From the NCBI RefSeq assembly GCF_014145505.1, contig NZ_JACIUZ010000011.1, positions 1 through 64,000 of the forward strand: a DNA stretch of 64,000 bases, read 5' to 3'. Shown here in pieces: positions 29,862-39,630 of the stretch. Each line of letters starts with the position of its first letter. The first letter of the stretch is position 1. Both the position numbers and the translations under genes were made by a program. Source of the DNA: Limosilactobacillus fastidiosus. Its GTDB lineage: Bacteria; Bacillota; Bacilli; Lactobacillales; Lactobacillaceae. The notes under the pieces were generated by a model. That model did not search any database. It saw only the letters and a list, made by a program, of their open reading frames with translations, and had not been told where the DNA came from.

Positions 29862-31139
29862 TTATCGAATGAAATAACGTTGAATGTCATTCCACGTAAC
29901 CAAAATCATTAATACTAGTAGCAAGAAAAAGCCGATCATCGTTACAATTCCCTCAGCTTTTTCTGGAATAGGACGACGAATAATTGCTTCGATGATGTTT
30001 AGTAATAATTTTCCACCATCAAGGGCTGGAATTGGCAATAAATTAACGATCCCCAGGTTAATCGAAAGTAATGCTAAAAAGTTCAATACTCCCGTAAAGC
30101 CAAGCGAGGTTGCCTGCGATGTTCCAGCATAAATAGCAACGGGGCCTCCAAGATCATTTAATGAAAAGCCATGGGTAAACATGTGCCCAAGAACACTAAA
30201 AATTAATGTTCCAGCTTCAACAAACCGCTGCCAGCCGAAATTAATTCGCGCTGAAAAACTCTTATCCGTTTTTTCAAGAATCCCAATTTGACCAATTTTC
30301 TGATTTGACTGTTTAACAGTTTTAGGAACCATTGAAGTAGTGTACCGTTTACCATTGTGCTCATAGTTTACCGTAATCTTTTTTCCAGGATGACTTGAGA
30401 TTGCGTTCGAAAGATCTGTCCAGTTCTCAATTTTAGTGTGGTTAACACGGGTAATTCGGTCACCACTTACAATTCCAGCACGAGCAGCAACTGAGTTTGA
30501 ATTAACGTGACCGATCTTATTGCTATTTACCGGAACACCACCACTAAGAAGAAAACCAAGAATAATGAAAACAACAAGAGATAAGATAAAGTTATTCATT
30601 GGTCCCGCGAAGTTAGTCATCATCCGAGCAGGCAAACTAGCAGAATTGAATTGAACATCCTTGGGCGCAATTTGGACAACTGTCCCATTATGCTCCGTAA
30701 TTAACGCATCATGAGCAACGTTATACGTCTTAAGATCGTTCTCATCACCGTTAACATACCCCTTAATCCATAAGCCATTGACTAAATCAGAATCAACAAC
30801 TTGTAATGGAATACCTTGAAAAAGAGTATTTTTTTGACTTGCGTTAATGTTAGTAACAAGATCTTGATCATTTAATTGAATTGTTACCGGTGTTCCAGGA
30901 CGTAATTCATCTTCGTCCTCGTCATCTGCACCGGCCAGACGGACGTAACCACCTAATGGTAAAATCCGGATCGTATAAGTTGTTCCCCCTGATTGTTTCC
31001 ACCAGATCTTGGGCCCCATCCCAATTGAAAATTCACGAACGAGGATTCCCGCACGTTTTGCAAAATAATAGTGTCCAAATTCATGAACTAAAACTAATAT
31101 CCCGAAAACGATTATAAAGGTGATGATTGTTATTATCAC
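29862..31139 (-). CDS. rseP: site-2 intramembrane metalloprotease RseP/RasP
   Basis: Cleaves membrane-bound anti-sigma factors and remnant signal peptides inside the membrane. 425 residues with about four helices. The zinc motif HEFGH is at 19-23 in the first helix, a periplasm-facing PDZ domain lies about 205-290 (VAARAGIVSGDRITRVN), and the second zinc ligand is in NLLPIPALDGGKLL. A poorly conserved insert (about 75-165) is long. GTG start. It follows cdsA, as in Bacillus. Confidence 0.94.
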   Translation of the reverse strand: MIITIITFIIVFGILVLVHEFGHYYFAKRAGILVREFSIGMGPKIWWKQSGGTTYTIRILPLGGYVRLAGADDEDEDELRPGTPVTIQLNDQDLVTNINASQKNTLFQGIPLQVVDSDLVNGLWIKGYVNGDENDLKTYNVAHDALITEHNGTVVQIAPKDVQFNSASLPARMMTNFAGPMNNFILSLVVFIILGFLLSGGVPVNSNKIGHVNSNSVAARAGIVSGDRITRVNHTKIENWTDLSNAISSHPGKKITVNYEHNGKRYTTSMVPKTVKQSNQKIGQIGILEKTDKSFSARINFGWQRFVEAGTLIFSVLGHMFTHGFSLNDLGGPVAIYAGTSQATSLGFTGVLNFLALLSINLGIVNLLPIPALDGGKLLLNIIEAIIRRPIPEKAEGIVTMIGFFLLLVLMILVTWNDIQRYFIR

Positions 31140-31161
31140 AAAATCCCTTCTTCTTTCAGAA

Positions 31162-31947
31162 TTAAATAATGCCTAAGAGATGCATCATTGGCATAACAAT
31201 TAGCATGCTATCAAACCGGTCAAGAATACCACCATGTCCTGGTAAAATCTTTCCAGAATCCTTCACACCATAAAAACGCTTGAGTGATGATTCAATCAAA
31301 TCACCAAATTGTCCCATAATTGATAAGACTATTGTCAAACAAACCATCGGGATGAATGAACCGCCAACTGGAATAAAGTAGAGGTAAATAGCAAGAATGA
31401 TTGTTGCCGCAACTGTTCCACCAATTGAACCTTCCCAAGTCTTATTAGGACTAATTTTTGGTGCCAATTTATTTTTTCCGATCTTTCGCCCAATAAGGTA
31501 AGCACCACTATCGGTAATCCAGACGATTAACATCCCATACAATAATGTTTGAAAATTTACAGCTCGTGCTTCCACAAAATAACGGAAACCAAGGCCAATA
31601 TAAAGCATCGCTAACGTTAATACCCCGGCATCATCAAAAGTAAAACGCTGTTTACGAATTACGGTATGTAATAGCAACAAGATTACTAAAAAGTAAAATG
31701 TAAGCCATCGGGTAGCGACACTCGGCAAGAAATCTAACCAACCATCAGGAAGGACTAAAAGGGCCACTCCTAAGTAAGAGACAATCGCCTCAAATGAAAT
31801 TAGAAACATTTTCTTCATTGCCAGGATTTCACTCATCGCAACAATCCCGAGTACAATTGCGGCAATTGTTAATGGCCAATAACCATATACAATTAGCGGA
31901 ATAAAGATGGCTAAACCAACAACAGCAGTAATTATCCGTGTTTTCAA
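31162..31947 (-). CDS. cdsA: phosphatidate cytidylyltransferase
   Basis: Makes CDP-diacylglycerol for phospholipid synthesis. 261 residues, about seven membrane helices, and the C-terminal signature in KDSGKILPGHGGILDRFDS. A longer frame opens with TTG at 31962, but the GGGGAG ribosome site lies within it. TTG 31947, 7 nt behind GGGGAG, is the probable start and gives the usual short N-terminus before the first helix. Starts 17 nt after uppS. Confidence 0.94.
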   Translation of the reverse strand: MKTRIITAVVGLAIFIPLIVYGYWPLTIAAIVLGIVAMSEILAMKKMFLISFEAIVSYLGVALLVLPDGWLDFLPSVATRWLTFYFLVILLLLHTVIRKQRFTFDDAGVLTLAMLYIGLGFRYFVEARAVNFQTLLYGMLIVWITDSGAYLIGRKIGKNKLAPKISPNKTWEGSIGGTVAATIILAIYLYFIPVGGSFIPMVCLTIVLSIMGQFGDLIESSLKRFYGVKDSGKILPGHGGILDRFDSMLIVMPMMHLLGII

Positions 31948-31964
31948 TATTTTTCTCCCCAAAC

Positions 31965-32732
31965 TTAATTATTTTTTAAGCCGCCATAACGACGATGACG
32001 CCCTTGAAATTCAATAATGGCATCTTCCAAGGAAGTGCGATCAAAGTCGGGCCAATAAACATCAGTAAATTCCAATTCACTGTAAGCAATTTGCCAAAGC
32101 ATAAAATTACTAATTCGTTCTTCACCACTAGTCCGGATAAGGAGATCAGGATTAGCTAAATCGCCCAGTTTTGCTGACATCATATTCTGAGAAAGTAGTT
32201 GTTCGTCAATCTGCTTACTACTAATCTCACCAGCAGCTACCCTTTCGGCAATGTGCTTAGTGGCTCGAATAATTTCATCACGACTACCATAATTCAAAGC
32301 AAAATTCAAAATCATCCCGTCACAATCGGCGGTATCTTTAATCGCATCGTTAACCGCCTTTTGGGTTCCAGCAGGTAACTTGGTAATATCCCCCATTACC
32401 ATTACCCGGACGTTATGTTTAACCAGGTCCGGAACAAAGGTTGAAAAGAACTTGATTGGTAATTGCATTAAATAATTAACTTCACTCGATGGTCGTTTCC
32501 AATTCTCAGTTGAAAAAGCATAGAGTGACAGAACTTTTACCCCTAATTCACTAGCAGCAATCGTTACAGTCTTAACAGTTTGCATTCCCTGCTTGTGACC
32601 AGCGATCCGTGGCAAGTGACGCTTTTGCGCCCACCGACCGTTTCCATCCATAATAATTGCAATATGGTTCGGAATTCGCGTTGGATCTAAATTTGCATTA
32701 CTAGTTGAGGATACTTCTTTTTTGCCAAACAA
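31965..32732 (-). CDS. uppS: undecaprenyl diphosphate synthase (di-trans,poly-cis)
   Basis: Condenses eight isopentenyl diphosphates onto farnesyl diphosphate to give the C55 lipid carrier for cell wall synthesis. 255 residues with AIIMDGNGRWAQKR, HLPRIAGHKQGM, LYAFSTENWKRP and the late DLLIRTSGEERISNFMLWQ and E-rich end. The frame is open to 32750, but GGAGG sits inside. TTG 32732, 7 nt further on, is the likely start. It has its own promoter and fits the isoprenoid route also represented by mvaS. Confidence 0.95.
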   Translation of the reverse strand: MFGKKEVSSTSNANLDPTRIPNHIAIIMDGNGRWAQKRHLPRIAGHKQGMQTVKTVTIAASELGVKVLSLYAFSTENWKRPSSEVNYLMQLPIKFFSTFVPDLVKHNVRVMVMGDITKLPAGTQKAVNDAIKDTADCDGMILNFALNYGSRDEIIRATKHIAERVAAGEISSKQIDEQLLSQNMMSAKLGDLANPDLLIRTSGEERISNFMLWQIAYSELEFTDVYWPDFDRTSLEDAIIEFQGRHRRYGGLKNN

Positions 32733-32780
32733 AATAGTTCCTCCAGACAAATTTTGGATTTAAAGTAAAACTACTTGTCA

Positions 32781-32809
32781 ATTATAAATGTATTAAGACG
32801 AAAAGCCAA
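32781..32809 (-). promoter_or_regulatory. promoter of uppS-cdsA-rseP-proS
   Basis: Minus strand: -35 TTGGCT (32809-32804), 17-bp spacer, perfect -10 TATAAT (32786-32781). It lies just after the frr terminator. Confidence 0.85.
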
Positions 32810-32817
32810 CCCTAACT

Positions 32818-32863
32818 AAAAAAAGAGCAAGAACGAACTATTATCTAATTCGTTTCTCGCTCT
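32818..32863 (-). terminator. frr terminator
   Basis: Stem GAGCGAGAAACGAA / TTCGTTCTTGCTC (one bulge, one wobble) followed by TTTTTTT on the minus strand. It ends the rpsB-tsf-pyrH-frr transcript. Confidence 0.85.
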
Positions 32864-32881
32864 CTTAAAGTGAAGATTAAT

Positions 32882-33442
32882 TTAACCCATTAATTCCTTT
32901 TCCTTATCAGCAGCAATGCCTTCAAGATTCTTAATTCCATTATCGGTTTCTGTTTGAACCTTCTTTTCAAGATCATGGAATTCATCATCATTGAAGTCAC
33001 CATCTTTGTTTCCCTTCTTCAAATCATCCATTGCCTCACGACGGACGTTTCGAACGGCAACCTTAGCCTTTTCGAGTTCAGCCTTAACGTCCTTAACGAG
33101 TTCTTTTCGCCGTTCTTCAGTAAGTTGTGGAACCAAAATTCGGATAGCTGAACCATCATTTTGTGGTGTCAAGCCAAGATTAGCAGCATAAATTGCCTTT
33201 TCAATATTATCTAATGAACTTTCATCATATGGGGTAACAAGTAATTGTCGTGCTTCAGGGATAGTAATTGACGCCACTTGATTCAATGGAGTCGGTGCAC
33301 CATAGTAGTCGACCTTAACACCATTAAGTAAGCTTGCGTTTGCTCGCCCTGCACGAATATCAGCTAACGTCCGACGTAAAGCATCGCCTGACTTGGCCAT
33401 TTTATCCTTTGCTTCGTTTAATATTTGTTTTCCTGTAGCCAT
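32882..33442 (-). CDS. frr: ribosome recycling factor
   Basis: Splits post-termination ribosomes together with EF-G. 186 residues, the normal length. The three-helix bundle and hinge blocks are visible: LADIRAGRANASLLNGVKVD, GAPTPLNQVASITIPEARQL and the C-terminal DDLKKGNKDGDFNDDEFHDLE helix. Starts 3 nt after pyrH, a tight and conserved pair. Confidence 0.96.
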   Translation of the reverse strand: MATGKQILNEAKDKMAKSGDALRRTLADIRAGRANASLLNGVKVDYYGAPTPLNQVASITIPEARQLLVTPYDESSLDNIEKAIYAANLGLTPQNDGSAIRILVPQLTEERRKELVKDVKAELEKAKVAVRNVRREAMDDLKKGNKDGDFNDDEFHDLEKKVQTETDNGIKNLEGIAADKEKELMG

Positions 33443-33445
33443 AAG

Positions 33446-35120
<1,675 letters not shown>

Positions 35121-35153
35121 GATTAGATCTCTCCTTCGTTAACTTTTTAATTA

Positions 35154-35187
35154 AAAAGGCCATTTGGTACTCAGGCCACAATGGTCC
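35154..35187 (-). terminator. attenuator-like hairpin between rpsB and tsf
   Basis: Stem CCATT-TGG / CCA-AATGG with a single bulge, followed by CCTTTTTAATT on the minus strand. It may lower tsf expression relative to rpsB. Confidence 0.55.
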
Positions 35188-35231
35188 GTACGCAAACAGC
35201 CCAAGTATTTAATACTTAATTATCGTTTAAA

Positions 35232-36017
35232 TTACTTACCTTCAACACTGTCCTTAAGGTTCTTTAATGAATCTTCAGAAACTTCTTCATGTTCTTCAGC
35301 AGCGTTGTTAGCATCGTCTTGCTTGTTGTCATCTTGACCTTGCTTACCTTCGATAACAGCATCAGCCATCTTTGAAGTGATAAGACGAACGGCACGAATA
35401 GCATCATCATTTGATGGAATTACGTAGTCGATGTCGTCTGGGTCAGTGTTAGTATCAACCATGGCAACAATTGGAATGTGAAGCTTTTGGGCTTCCTTAA
35501 CAGCAATTTGTTCCTTGTGTGGATCCACGATGAACATTACATCAGGAATCTTTGGCATATCTTCAATACCACCTAAGAAACGTTCAAGCTTTTCACGTTG
35601 CTTAGTCAAAACAGCAACTTCCTTCTTTGGGAGGACATCAAAAGTGCCATCTTCAGACATCTTCTTTAATTCCTTCAAACGAGCAATCCGTGATTGGATG
35701 GTCTTCCAGTTGGTTAAAGTACCACCTAACCAACGGTGGTTAACGTAGTATTGACCTGCACGGGTTGCTTCTTCTTCGATTGAGTCTTGAGCTTGCTTCT
35801 TAGTACCAACAAAAAGAACAACACCGCCATTAGCAGCAACGTCCTTCATGTAGTTGTATGCAGTATCAATCAACTTAACAGTCTTTTGTAAGTCGATAAT
35901 GTAGATACCATTACGTTCAGTGAAGATGTATTCTTCCATCTTTGGGTTCCAACGGCGAGTTTGGTGACCGAAGTGAACACCGGCTTCAAGCAATTGTTTC
36001 ATAGTAACAACAGACAT
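35232..36017 (-). CDS. rpsB: 30S ribosomal protein S2
   Basis: 261 residues. [27 protein letters not shown] opens the conserved S2 core, which also shows [10 protein letters not shown] and [13 protein letters not shown] Lactobacillus-typical acidic, Asn/Asp-rich tail (about 225-261) ends the protein. GGAGG lies about 9 nt before ATG 36017; the extra upstream frame to 36053 is leader RNA. It has its own promoter and a structured 5' leader. Confidence 0.96.
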   Translation of the reverse strand: MSVVTMKQLLEAGVHFGHQTRRWNPKMEEYIFTERNGIYIIDLQKTVKLIDTAYNYMKDVAANGGVVLFVGTKKQAQDSIEEEATRAGQYYVNHRWLGGTLTNWKTIQSRIARLKELKKMSEDGTFDVLPKKEVAVLTKQREKLERFLGGIEDMPKIPDVMFIVDPHKEQIAVKEAQKLHIPIVAMVDTNTDPDDIDYVIPSNDDAIRAVRLITSKMADAVIEGKQGQDDNKQDDANNAAEEHEEVSEDSLKNLKDSVEGK

Positions 36018-36044
36018 AAAATATGTACCTCCAAAATGTTTTTT

Positions 36045-36105
36045 CCTCCCCAATAATCATCTGGCAGTCAAACTGAATCAGCACATTGCCACCATCCTAT
36101 TGGGT
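36045..36105 (-). ncRNA. structured rpsB mRNA leader (candidate autoregulatory element)
   Basis: On the minus strand an outer stem CCCAATA (36104-36098) / TATTGGG (36055-36049) encloses an inner stem TGGCA/TGCCA and a small CTGA/TCAG pair. It lies between the rpsB promoter and the rpsB ribosome site. Ribosomal protein genes often have such leaders bound by their own product. S2 binding here is inference. Confidence 0.5.
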
Positions 36106-36133
36106 GTGAAATTGGCGTTTAGCACCGAAATAT

Positions 36134-36162
36134 AGTATACAAAAAAGCTTCGCCTCTGACAA
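36134..36162 (-). promoter_or_regulatory. rpsB promoter
   Basis: Minus strand: -35 TTGTCA (36162-36157), 17-bp spacer, -10 TATACT (36139-36134). It overlaps the terminator of the upstream gene. Confidence 0.85.
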
Positions 36163-36168
36163 GCTTTT
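36141..36168 (-). terminator. terminator of the trmN-GIY-YIG pair
   Basis: Stem AAAAGCTT / AAGCTTTT with a 10-nt loop and TTTTTTG after it on the minus strand. It is embedded in the rpsB promoter. Confidence 0.65.
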
Positions 36169-36191
36169 ATCCTCAACTTCATAGAATTAAT

Positions 36192-36470
36192 TTAAATGCT
36201 AATCCCTCTCAAGTGTAAGTAGTGTTCTTTCTGCTGCCTACTTTGATGTTTGAAATAATATTCAGCGCTTAATGCATCATGTTTAGTTGGGTATTCGCAC
36301 CAATAAATTAGTTTGAGTGGATGGCGTGACTTTACCCGCGTATATTTTGCTCCTTGATATGCTTGATGAGTGTGAAACCGTCGTAGCACATTGGTAGTAA
36401 AACCACAATAAAGACTTTTATCGGCACAATGCAAAACATACATGTAATAATGTTTACTTTTTATCGCCAT
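36192..36470 (-). CDS. GIY-YIG domain protein (YhbQ/YazA family)
   Basis: 92 residues forming one GIY-YIG nuclease-like domain: YYMYVLHCADKSLYCGFTTN carries the strand-turn-strand motif, with Arg in LRRFHTHQ, the K/R-rich middle and Glu in ALSAEYYFK. UvrC and homing nucleases share this fold. The stand-alone YhbQ/YazA group has no settled function. It overlaps the preceding methyltransferase gene by 17 bp, an operon pair conserved in Firmicutes. Confidence 0.88.
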   Translation of the reverse strand: MAIKSKHYYMYVLHCADKSLYCGFTTNVLRRFHTHQAYQGAKYTRVKSRHPLKLIYWCEYPTKHDALSAEYYFKHQSRQQKEHYLHLRGISI

Positions 36471-37215
36471 AGAGTAACCGCTGCACCTCAGTTCCGTATT
36501 CGCCGTTAGCTTGATTAACTACTAGTGGTGGAACAACGCGTACGCCACCATCTCCCCCATCTTTAATTGCCTCAATCAACACGATATTTGCTTCTCGATC
36601 CGGTTTTGGGTGGATAAAGCGAATCCGTTTAGGGGCAAGACGATGACTAGTTAATGTTGTTAAAATTTCAGCCAAACGATCTGGACGGTGAACTAAGTAT
36701 CCCCGACCATTCATCTTTAAGAGGCCACTCATTTTTTCGACAACCATCATTAAATTAGTTTTAATTTCATGACGAGCAATCGCTAGGGCTTGATTAGGGT
36801 TCTTTTGACTATGTTCATTAGTGGGAAAGTACGGTGGATTACACAAAACGATATCTGCCGAATCCTTTGGTATCTTCTCATAAACATCCTTAATATCCAT
36901 ATTCAAAACATCATAGCGTTCTTCTAAATGGTTCAACTTGACTGTTCGTTCTGCCATGTCTGCAATTGCCTGTTGAAGTTCGACCTCGGTAAAGTGACCA
37001 CCAAGTTTCTGATGGAGAAAAAGGCCAATTGCTCCGTTGCCAGCGCAAAGATCAACAATTTTGGTTTGACGTTTCTTATTTGGTCGAACAAAATCAGCTA
37101 GAAGGACTGCATCTAGCGAAAATGCAAAGCAGTTTGGATTTTGAATAATTTGCACATCCTGACTGTATAGTTGATCAATTCGTTCATTTGCTTTTAGTAA
37201 TTTATCATTGTCCAT
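36454..37215 (-). CDS. TrmN6/YfiC-like class I SAM-dependent methyltransferase
   Basis: 253 residues. SAM motif VDLCAGNGAIGLFL (about 52-65) and catalytic IVLCNPPYFPTNE (NPPY, about 122) mark an N6-adenine or amino-nitrogen methyltransferase. The best family match is the tRNA1(Val) A37 N6-methyltransferase group. GAGGTGA precedes ATG. Overlaps the GIY-YIG gene. Substrate is inferred from family only. Confidence 0.85.
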   Translation of the reverse strand: MDNDKLLKANERIDQLYSQDVQIIQNPNCFAFSLDAVLLADFVRPNKKRQTKIVDLCAGNGAIGLFLHQKLGGHFTEVELQQAIADMAERTVKLNHLEERYDVLNMDIKDVYEKIPKDSADIVLCNPPYFPTNEHSQKNPNQALAIARHEIKTNLMMVVEKMSGLLKMNGRGYLVHRPDRLAEILTTLTSHRLAPKRIRFIHPKPDREANIVLIEAIKDGGDGGVRVVPPLVVNQANGEYGTEVQRLLYGDKK

Positions 37216-37238
37216 TTACCATTCACCTCTTTTAAAAC

Positions 37239-37267
37239 TTGCAAGAAGTTGATTTTTTCGTCATAAT
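37239..37267 (+). promoter_or_regulatory. plsC promoter
   Basis: TTGCAA (37239-37244), 17-bp spacer, CATAAT (37262-37267). The start site near 37275 argues for the later plsC start codon at 37306. Confidence 0.65.
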
Positions 37268-37305
37268 AATGCCAGTTATTATTCAGAATGAGATTGGATG
37301 ATTTT

Positions 37306-37944
37306 ATGTTATATTCATTTCTTGTTGCCATTGTTCAACCATTTTTAAACTTAATTAATGGCAAAGCCAAAATTTATAATAAAGAAAATATACCCGACGG
37401 CAATTATATCATTATTGCCCCCCATCGGACATGGATGGATCCGGTCCTAATCGCTCTAGCAATCTACCCAAAGAAGTTTAGCTTTATGGCAAAAAAGGAA
37501 ATATTTGAGAATCCCTTAGCCGCCTTCTTCTTAAAAAGACTCCACGCTTTTCCGGTTGACCGTAAAAATCCCGGACCGTCTGTTATTAAGAAGCCGGTTC
37601 AGATCCTGCGGAAAACTGATTTATCAACAATTATTTTTCCCTCAGGTTCTCGTTATTCAAGCAAGTTAAAGGGGGGCGCTACTCTGATTGCTAAGTTAGC
37701 AAATGTCCCCCTTGTCCCGGTTGTTTATCAGGGACCACTTAAGTTTGGTGAAATGTTTAAACGACAACCTCGTCACATTGCTTTTGGTAAACCGATTTAT
37801 GTTGACCGAAAAAACAAATTAGATGAGGCAAGTCAGGCAAAGCTAGAAGATGAAATGCAAAAGTCCTTTGACGAATTAGACCACCAAATTAACCCGAACT
37901 ACAAATATATTGTTCCCCCAAAGCCAAAGGATGACGACTTCTAA
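37306..37944 (+). CDS. plsC: 1-acyl-sn-glycerol-3-phosphate acyltransferase
   Basis: Adds the second acyl chain to lysophosphatidate. 212 residues with an N-terminal membrane helix (LYSFLVAIVQPFLNLI). The HX4D motif is in APHRTWMDPVL; FPVDR and FPSGSR are acyl-acceptor blocks, and VPVVYQG is the late motif. An upstream ATG at 37288 would lie only about 13 nt from the predicted transcript start, so ATG 37306 is preferred; the ribosome site (GGATG) is weak. Monocistronic on the plus strand. Confidence 0.92.
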   Translation: MLYSFLVAIVQPFLNLINGKAKIYNKENIPDGNYIIIAPHRTWMDPVLIALAIYPKKFSFMAKKEIFENPLAAFFLKRLHAFPVDRKNPGPSVIKKPVQILRKTDLSTIIFPSGSRYSSKLKGGATLIAKLANVPLVPVVYQGPLKFGEMFKRQPRHIAFGKPIYVDRKNKLDEASQAKLEDEMQKSFDELDHQINPNYKYIVPPKPKDDDF

Positions 37945-37996
37945 TTATAATTACAGGAACTGTGGCATCGTTAAAGAGCGATCGCCAGTGTAGGAC

Positions 37997-38049
37997 ACAC
38001 AAAAGGCTCTAGTATTCGGTAAATCCGAACGCTAGAGCCCTCTTTGTGT
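37997..38049. terminator. long hairpin behind plsC
   Basis: Nested stems ACACAAA/TTTGTGT, GGCTCTAG/CTAGAGCC and TTCGG/CCGAA form one near-continuous hairpin of about 20 bp with small internal loops. A T-rich stretch flanks either side. It probably ends plsC and possibly the opposing yneF transcript. Confidence 0.75.
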
Positions 38050-38051
38050 TT

Positions 38052-38120
38052 GGGGAGTTTCCCATAGAACTAGCTTCGCATTGAAAACGAATAAGCAAGC
38101 TAGTTCTAACTCACGCTCCC
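38052..38120. repeat. second large inverted repeat next to the plsC terminator
   Basis: AGAACTAGCTT (38066-38076) and AAGCTAGTTCT (38097-38107) form a perfect 11-bp stem with a 20-nt loop. Outer GGGAG/CTCCC bases may extend it. There is no T-run, so it is not a standard terminator. Confidence 0.55.
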
Positions 38121-38126
38121 TTTAAA

Positions 38127-38351
38127 TTACTTGTTTGCTTTTTTGGCTTGTGCCTTCATGGTTTGCATCATTTGATGTAACTTTCGGCTAGATGGCTTCT
38201 GGCCCATTTGTAACATCATTGTCCGCAACATTTCTTCACTAATAGGTGGATTATTGCGAAGATAATTTTCCATGTAACGACGAGCACCAAAGAAACCGCC
38301 AACTAAACCGATTAGTAAGGCGAGGATTACCAATGAAATTGTTAATGCCAC
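38127..38351 (-). CDS. yneF: YneF family (UPF0154) small membrane protein
   Basis: 74 residues: one N-terminal membrane helix (about 4-24), then the conserved FFGARRYMENYLRNNPPISEEMLRTMMLQMGQKPS and a basic tail. The family is universal in low-GC Gram-positives but of unknown function. GTG start behind AGGAGG. Downstream of the DUF896 gene and divergent from lexA, like the lexA-yneA-yneB-ynzC-yneF region of Bacillus but without yneA and yneB. Confidence 0.9.
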   Translation of the reverse strand: MALTISLVILALLIGLVGGFFGARRYMENYLRNNPPISEEMLRTMMLQMGQKPSSRKLHQMMQTMKAQAKKANK

Positions 38352-38425
38352 AACTACTTTCCTCCTTTTTTAGTTACTGTTCAATAGTACACGAAAGTAG
38401 TCGACTTGAAAAGGGCTAAACAATT

Positions 38426-38677
38426 TTAGTCATCCCGTAATCCTTTTTTTCGTTGGATTTCACGAACCTTTTCCGGAGTAACTTCTTTACCATTATCATC
38501 AAAGATCCGCATCATTTCAATGTTACTCCGCATAGCTTCCCGGAAATTCTTAAGATATTCTTTTCTTAATTTTGCCCGTTCCTCGGTTTCGGCTTCCGTT
38601 AAACCTTCTTCCTTATTTTTGTGGGCAAGTTCATTAATTCGTTTTAATAACTTTTCTTGGTCTGTAGATTCAGCCAT
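38426..38677 (-). CDS. ynzC: DUF896 (YnzC family) protein
   Basis: 83 residues, two-helix hairpin type: LLKRINELAHKNKEEGLTEAETEERAKLRKEYL is the family pattern. In Bacillus ynzC lies in the SOS-regulated yneA operon next to lexA. Function is unknown. AGGAG is 6 nt before ATG 38677; the longer frame to 38698 lacks a site. Confidence 0.9.
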   Translation of the reverse strand: MAESTDQEKLLKRINELAHKNKEEGLTEAETEERAKLRKEYLKNFREAMRSNIEMMRIFDDNGKEVTPEKVREIQRKKGLRDD

Positions 38678-38720
38678 AATTATCTCCTCACATTCCATAT
38701 ATTCTCACATCACTACCTTG

Positions 38721-38749
38721 ATCTTAACCAAATTGATGGCTATTTTCAA
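38721..38749 (-). promoter_or_regulatory. promoter of the DUF896-yneF unit
   Basis: Minus strand: TTGAAA (38749-38744), 17-bp spacer, TAAGAT (38726-38721). The SOS box at 38776-38789 lies 27 bp upstream of the -35. Confidence 0.6.
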
Positions 38750-38775
38750 GATATCTACTAACTTAGCTATTATCG

Positions 38776-38789
38776 CGAACGTACGTTTG
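38776..38789. promoter_or_regulatory. SOS (LexA) box
   Basis: CGAACGTACGTTTG, matching the Gram-positive consensus CGAAC-N4-GTTCG except for one base. It overlaps the lexA -35 element. Confidence 0.9.
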
Positions 38790-38815
38790 AAAATCGTCAC
38801 TCACTATGATATTCT
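38787..38815 (+). promoter_or_regulatory. lexA promoter
   Basis: TTGAAA (38787-38792), 17-bp spacer, TATTCT (38810-38815). The SOS box covers the -35, which explains autorepression. Confidence 0.75.
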
Positions 38816-38849
38816 AAGAATAATATTAATAGCCAAATGAGGTGTCAAA

Positions 38850-39482
38850 ATGGCAAAAGCTGCAAGTCAAAAACAAATTGCCGTATTAAATTGTATTTAT
38901 AAGCACGTTAAAGATCATGGTTATCCACCAACAGTCCGCGAAATTTGTGGAACCGTTGGCCTTTCTTCCACCTCAACCGTCCATTCTCACTTAACTAACT
39001 TAATTAAGGAAGGATACCTCCAAAAAGATCCTTCTAAGCCACGAGCATTAGAAATCACTAAACGGGGCCTTGATCTTCTCGGAATCGAACCAGAACAAAA
39101 GGAGATCCCAATGCTCGGTGTAGTCACAGCTGGTCAACCAATTTTAGCTGTTCAAGATACTACTGACTACTTCCCGCTTCCTCCTTCGATTAAAGATGCG
39201 TCTGGATTATTTATGTTAAAGATCCACGGAACGAGTATGATCAAGGCGGGAATCCTTGACGGGGATGACGTCATCGTCCGTAAACAGTCAACCGCAAAAG
39301 ACGGTGAAATTGTGATTGCCATGACGAGTGATAATGAGGCTACTTGCAAGCGTTTCTATCGTGAACCAGAAAATAAACGTTACCGTCTTCAACCCGAAAA
39401 CGATACAATGGCACCGATTTACTTAGATAACGTTACAATTCTTGGAAAAGTGATTGGTTTATACCGCGATCATATATTTTAA
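38850..39482 (+). CDS. lexA: SOS repressor LexA
   Basis: 210 residues. N-terminal winged helix (about 1-70, with [25 protein letters not shown]). The self-cleavage site is Ala94-Gly95 in VVTAGQPI. Catalytic Ser129 is in HGTSM and Lys167 in ATCKRF. RecA filaments trigger cleavage on DNA damage. GAGGTG precedes the ATG. An SOS box overlaps the promoter. Confidence 0.96.
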   Translation: MAKAASQKQIAVLNCIYKHVKDHGYPPTVREICGTVGLSSTSTVHSHLTNLIKEGYLQKDPSKPRALEITKRGLDLLGIEPEQKEIPMLGVVTAGQPILAVQDTTDYFPLPPSIKDASGLFMLKIHGTSMIKAGILDGDDVIVRKQSTAKDGEIVIAMTSDNEATCKRFYREPENKRYRLQPENDTMAPIYLDNVTILGKVIGLYRDHIF

Positions 39483-39500
39483 TCTAGATAAAACATAATT

Positions 39501-39545
39501 AAAGCATAGCAGAAACTCTTTAAAAGAGTTCTGCTATGCTTTTTC
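39501..39545 (+). terminator. lexA terminator
   Basis: Near-perfect 19-bp stem AAAGCATAGCAGAA-CTCTT / AAGAG-TTCTGCTATGCTTT with one bulged A and a 3-nt loop, then TTTTTC. Confidence 0.9.
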
Positions 39546-39630
39546 ATTTTCAACTAACCGGAGATTAAAGTTCCACTAATTAATAAGTTGCGATTATCAA
39601 AATGGAAACTAATGCTCGCAAAGTCGAAGA

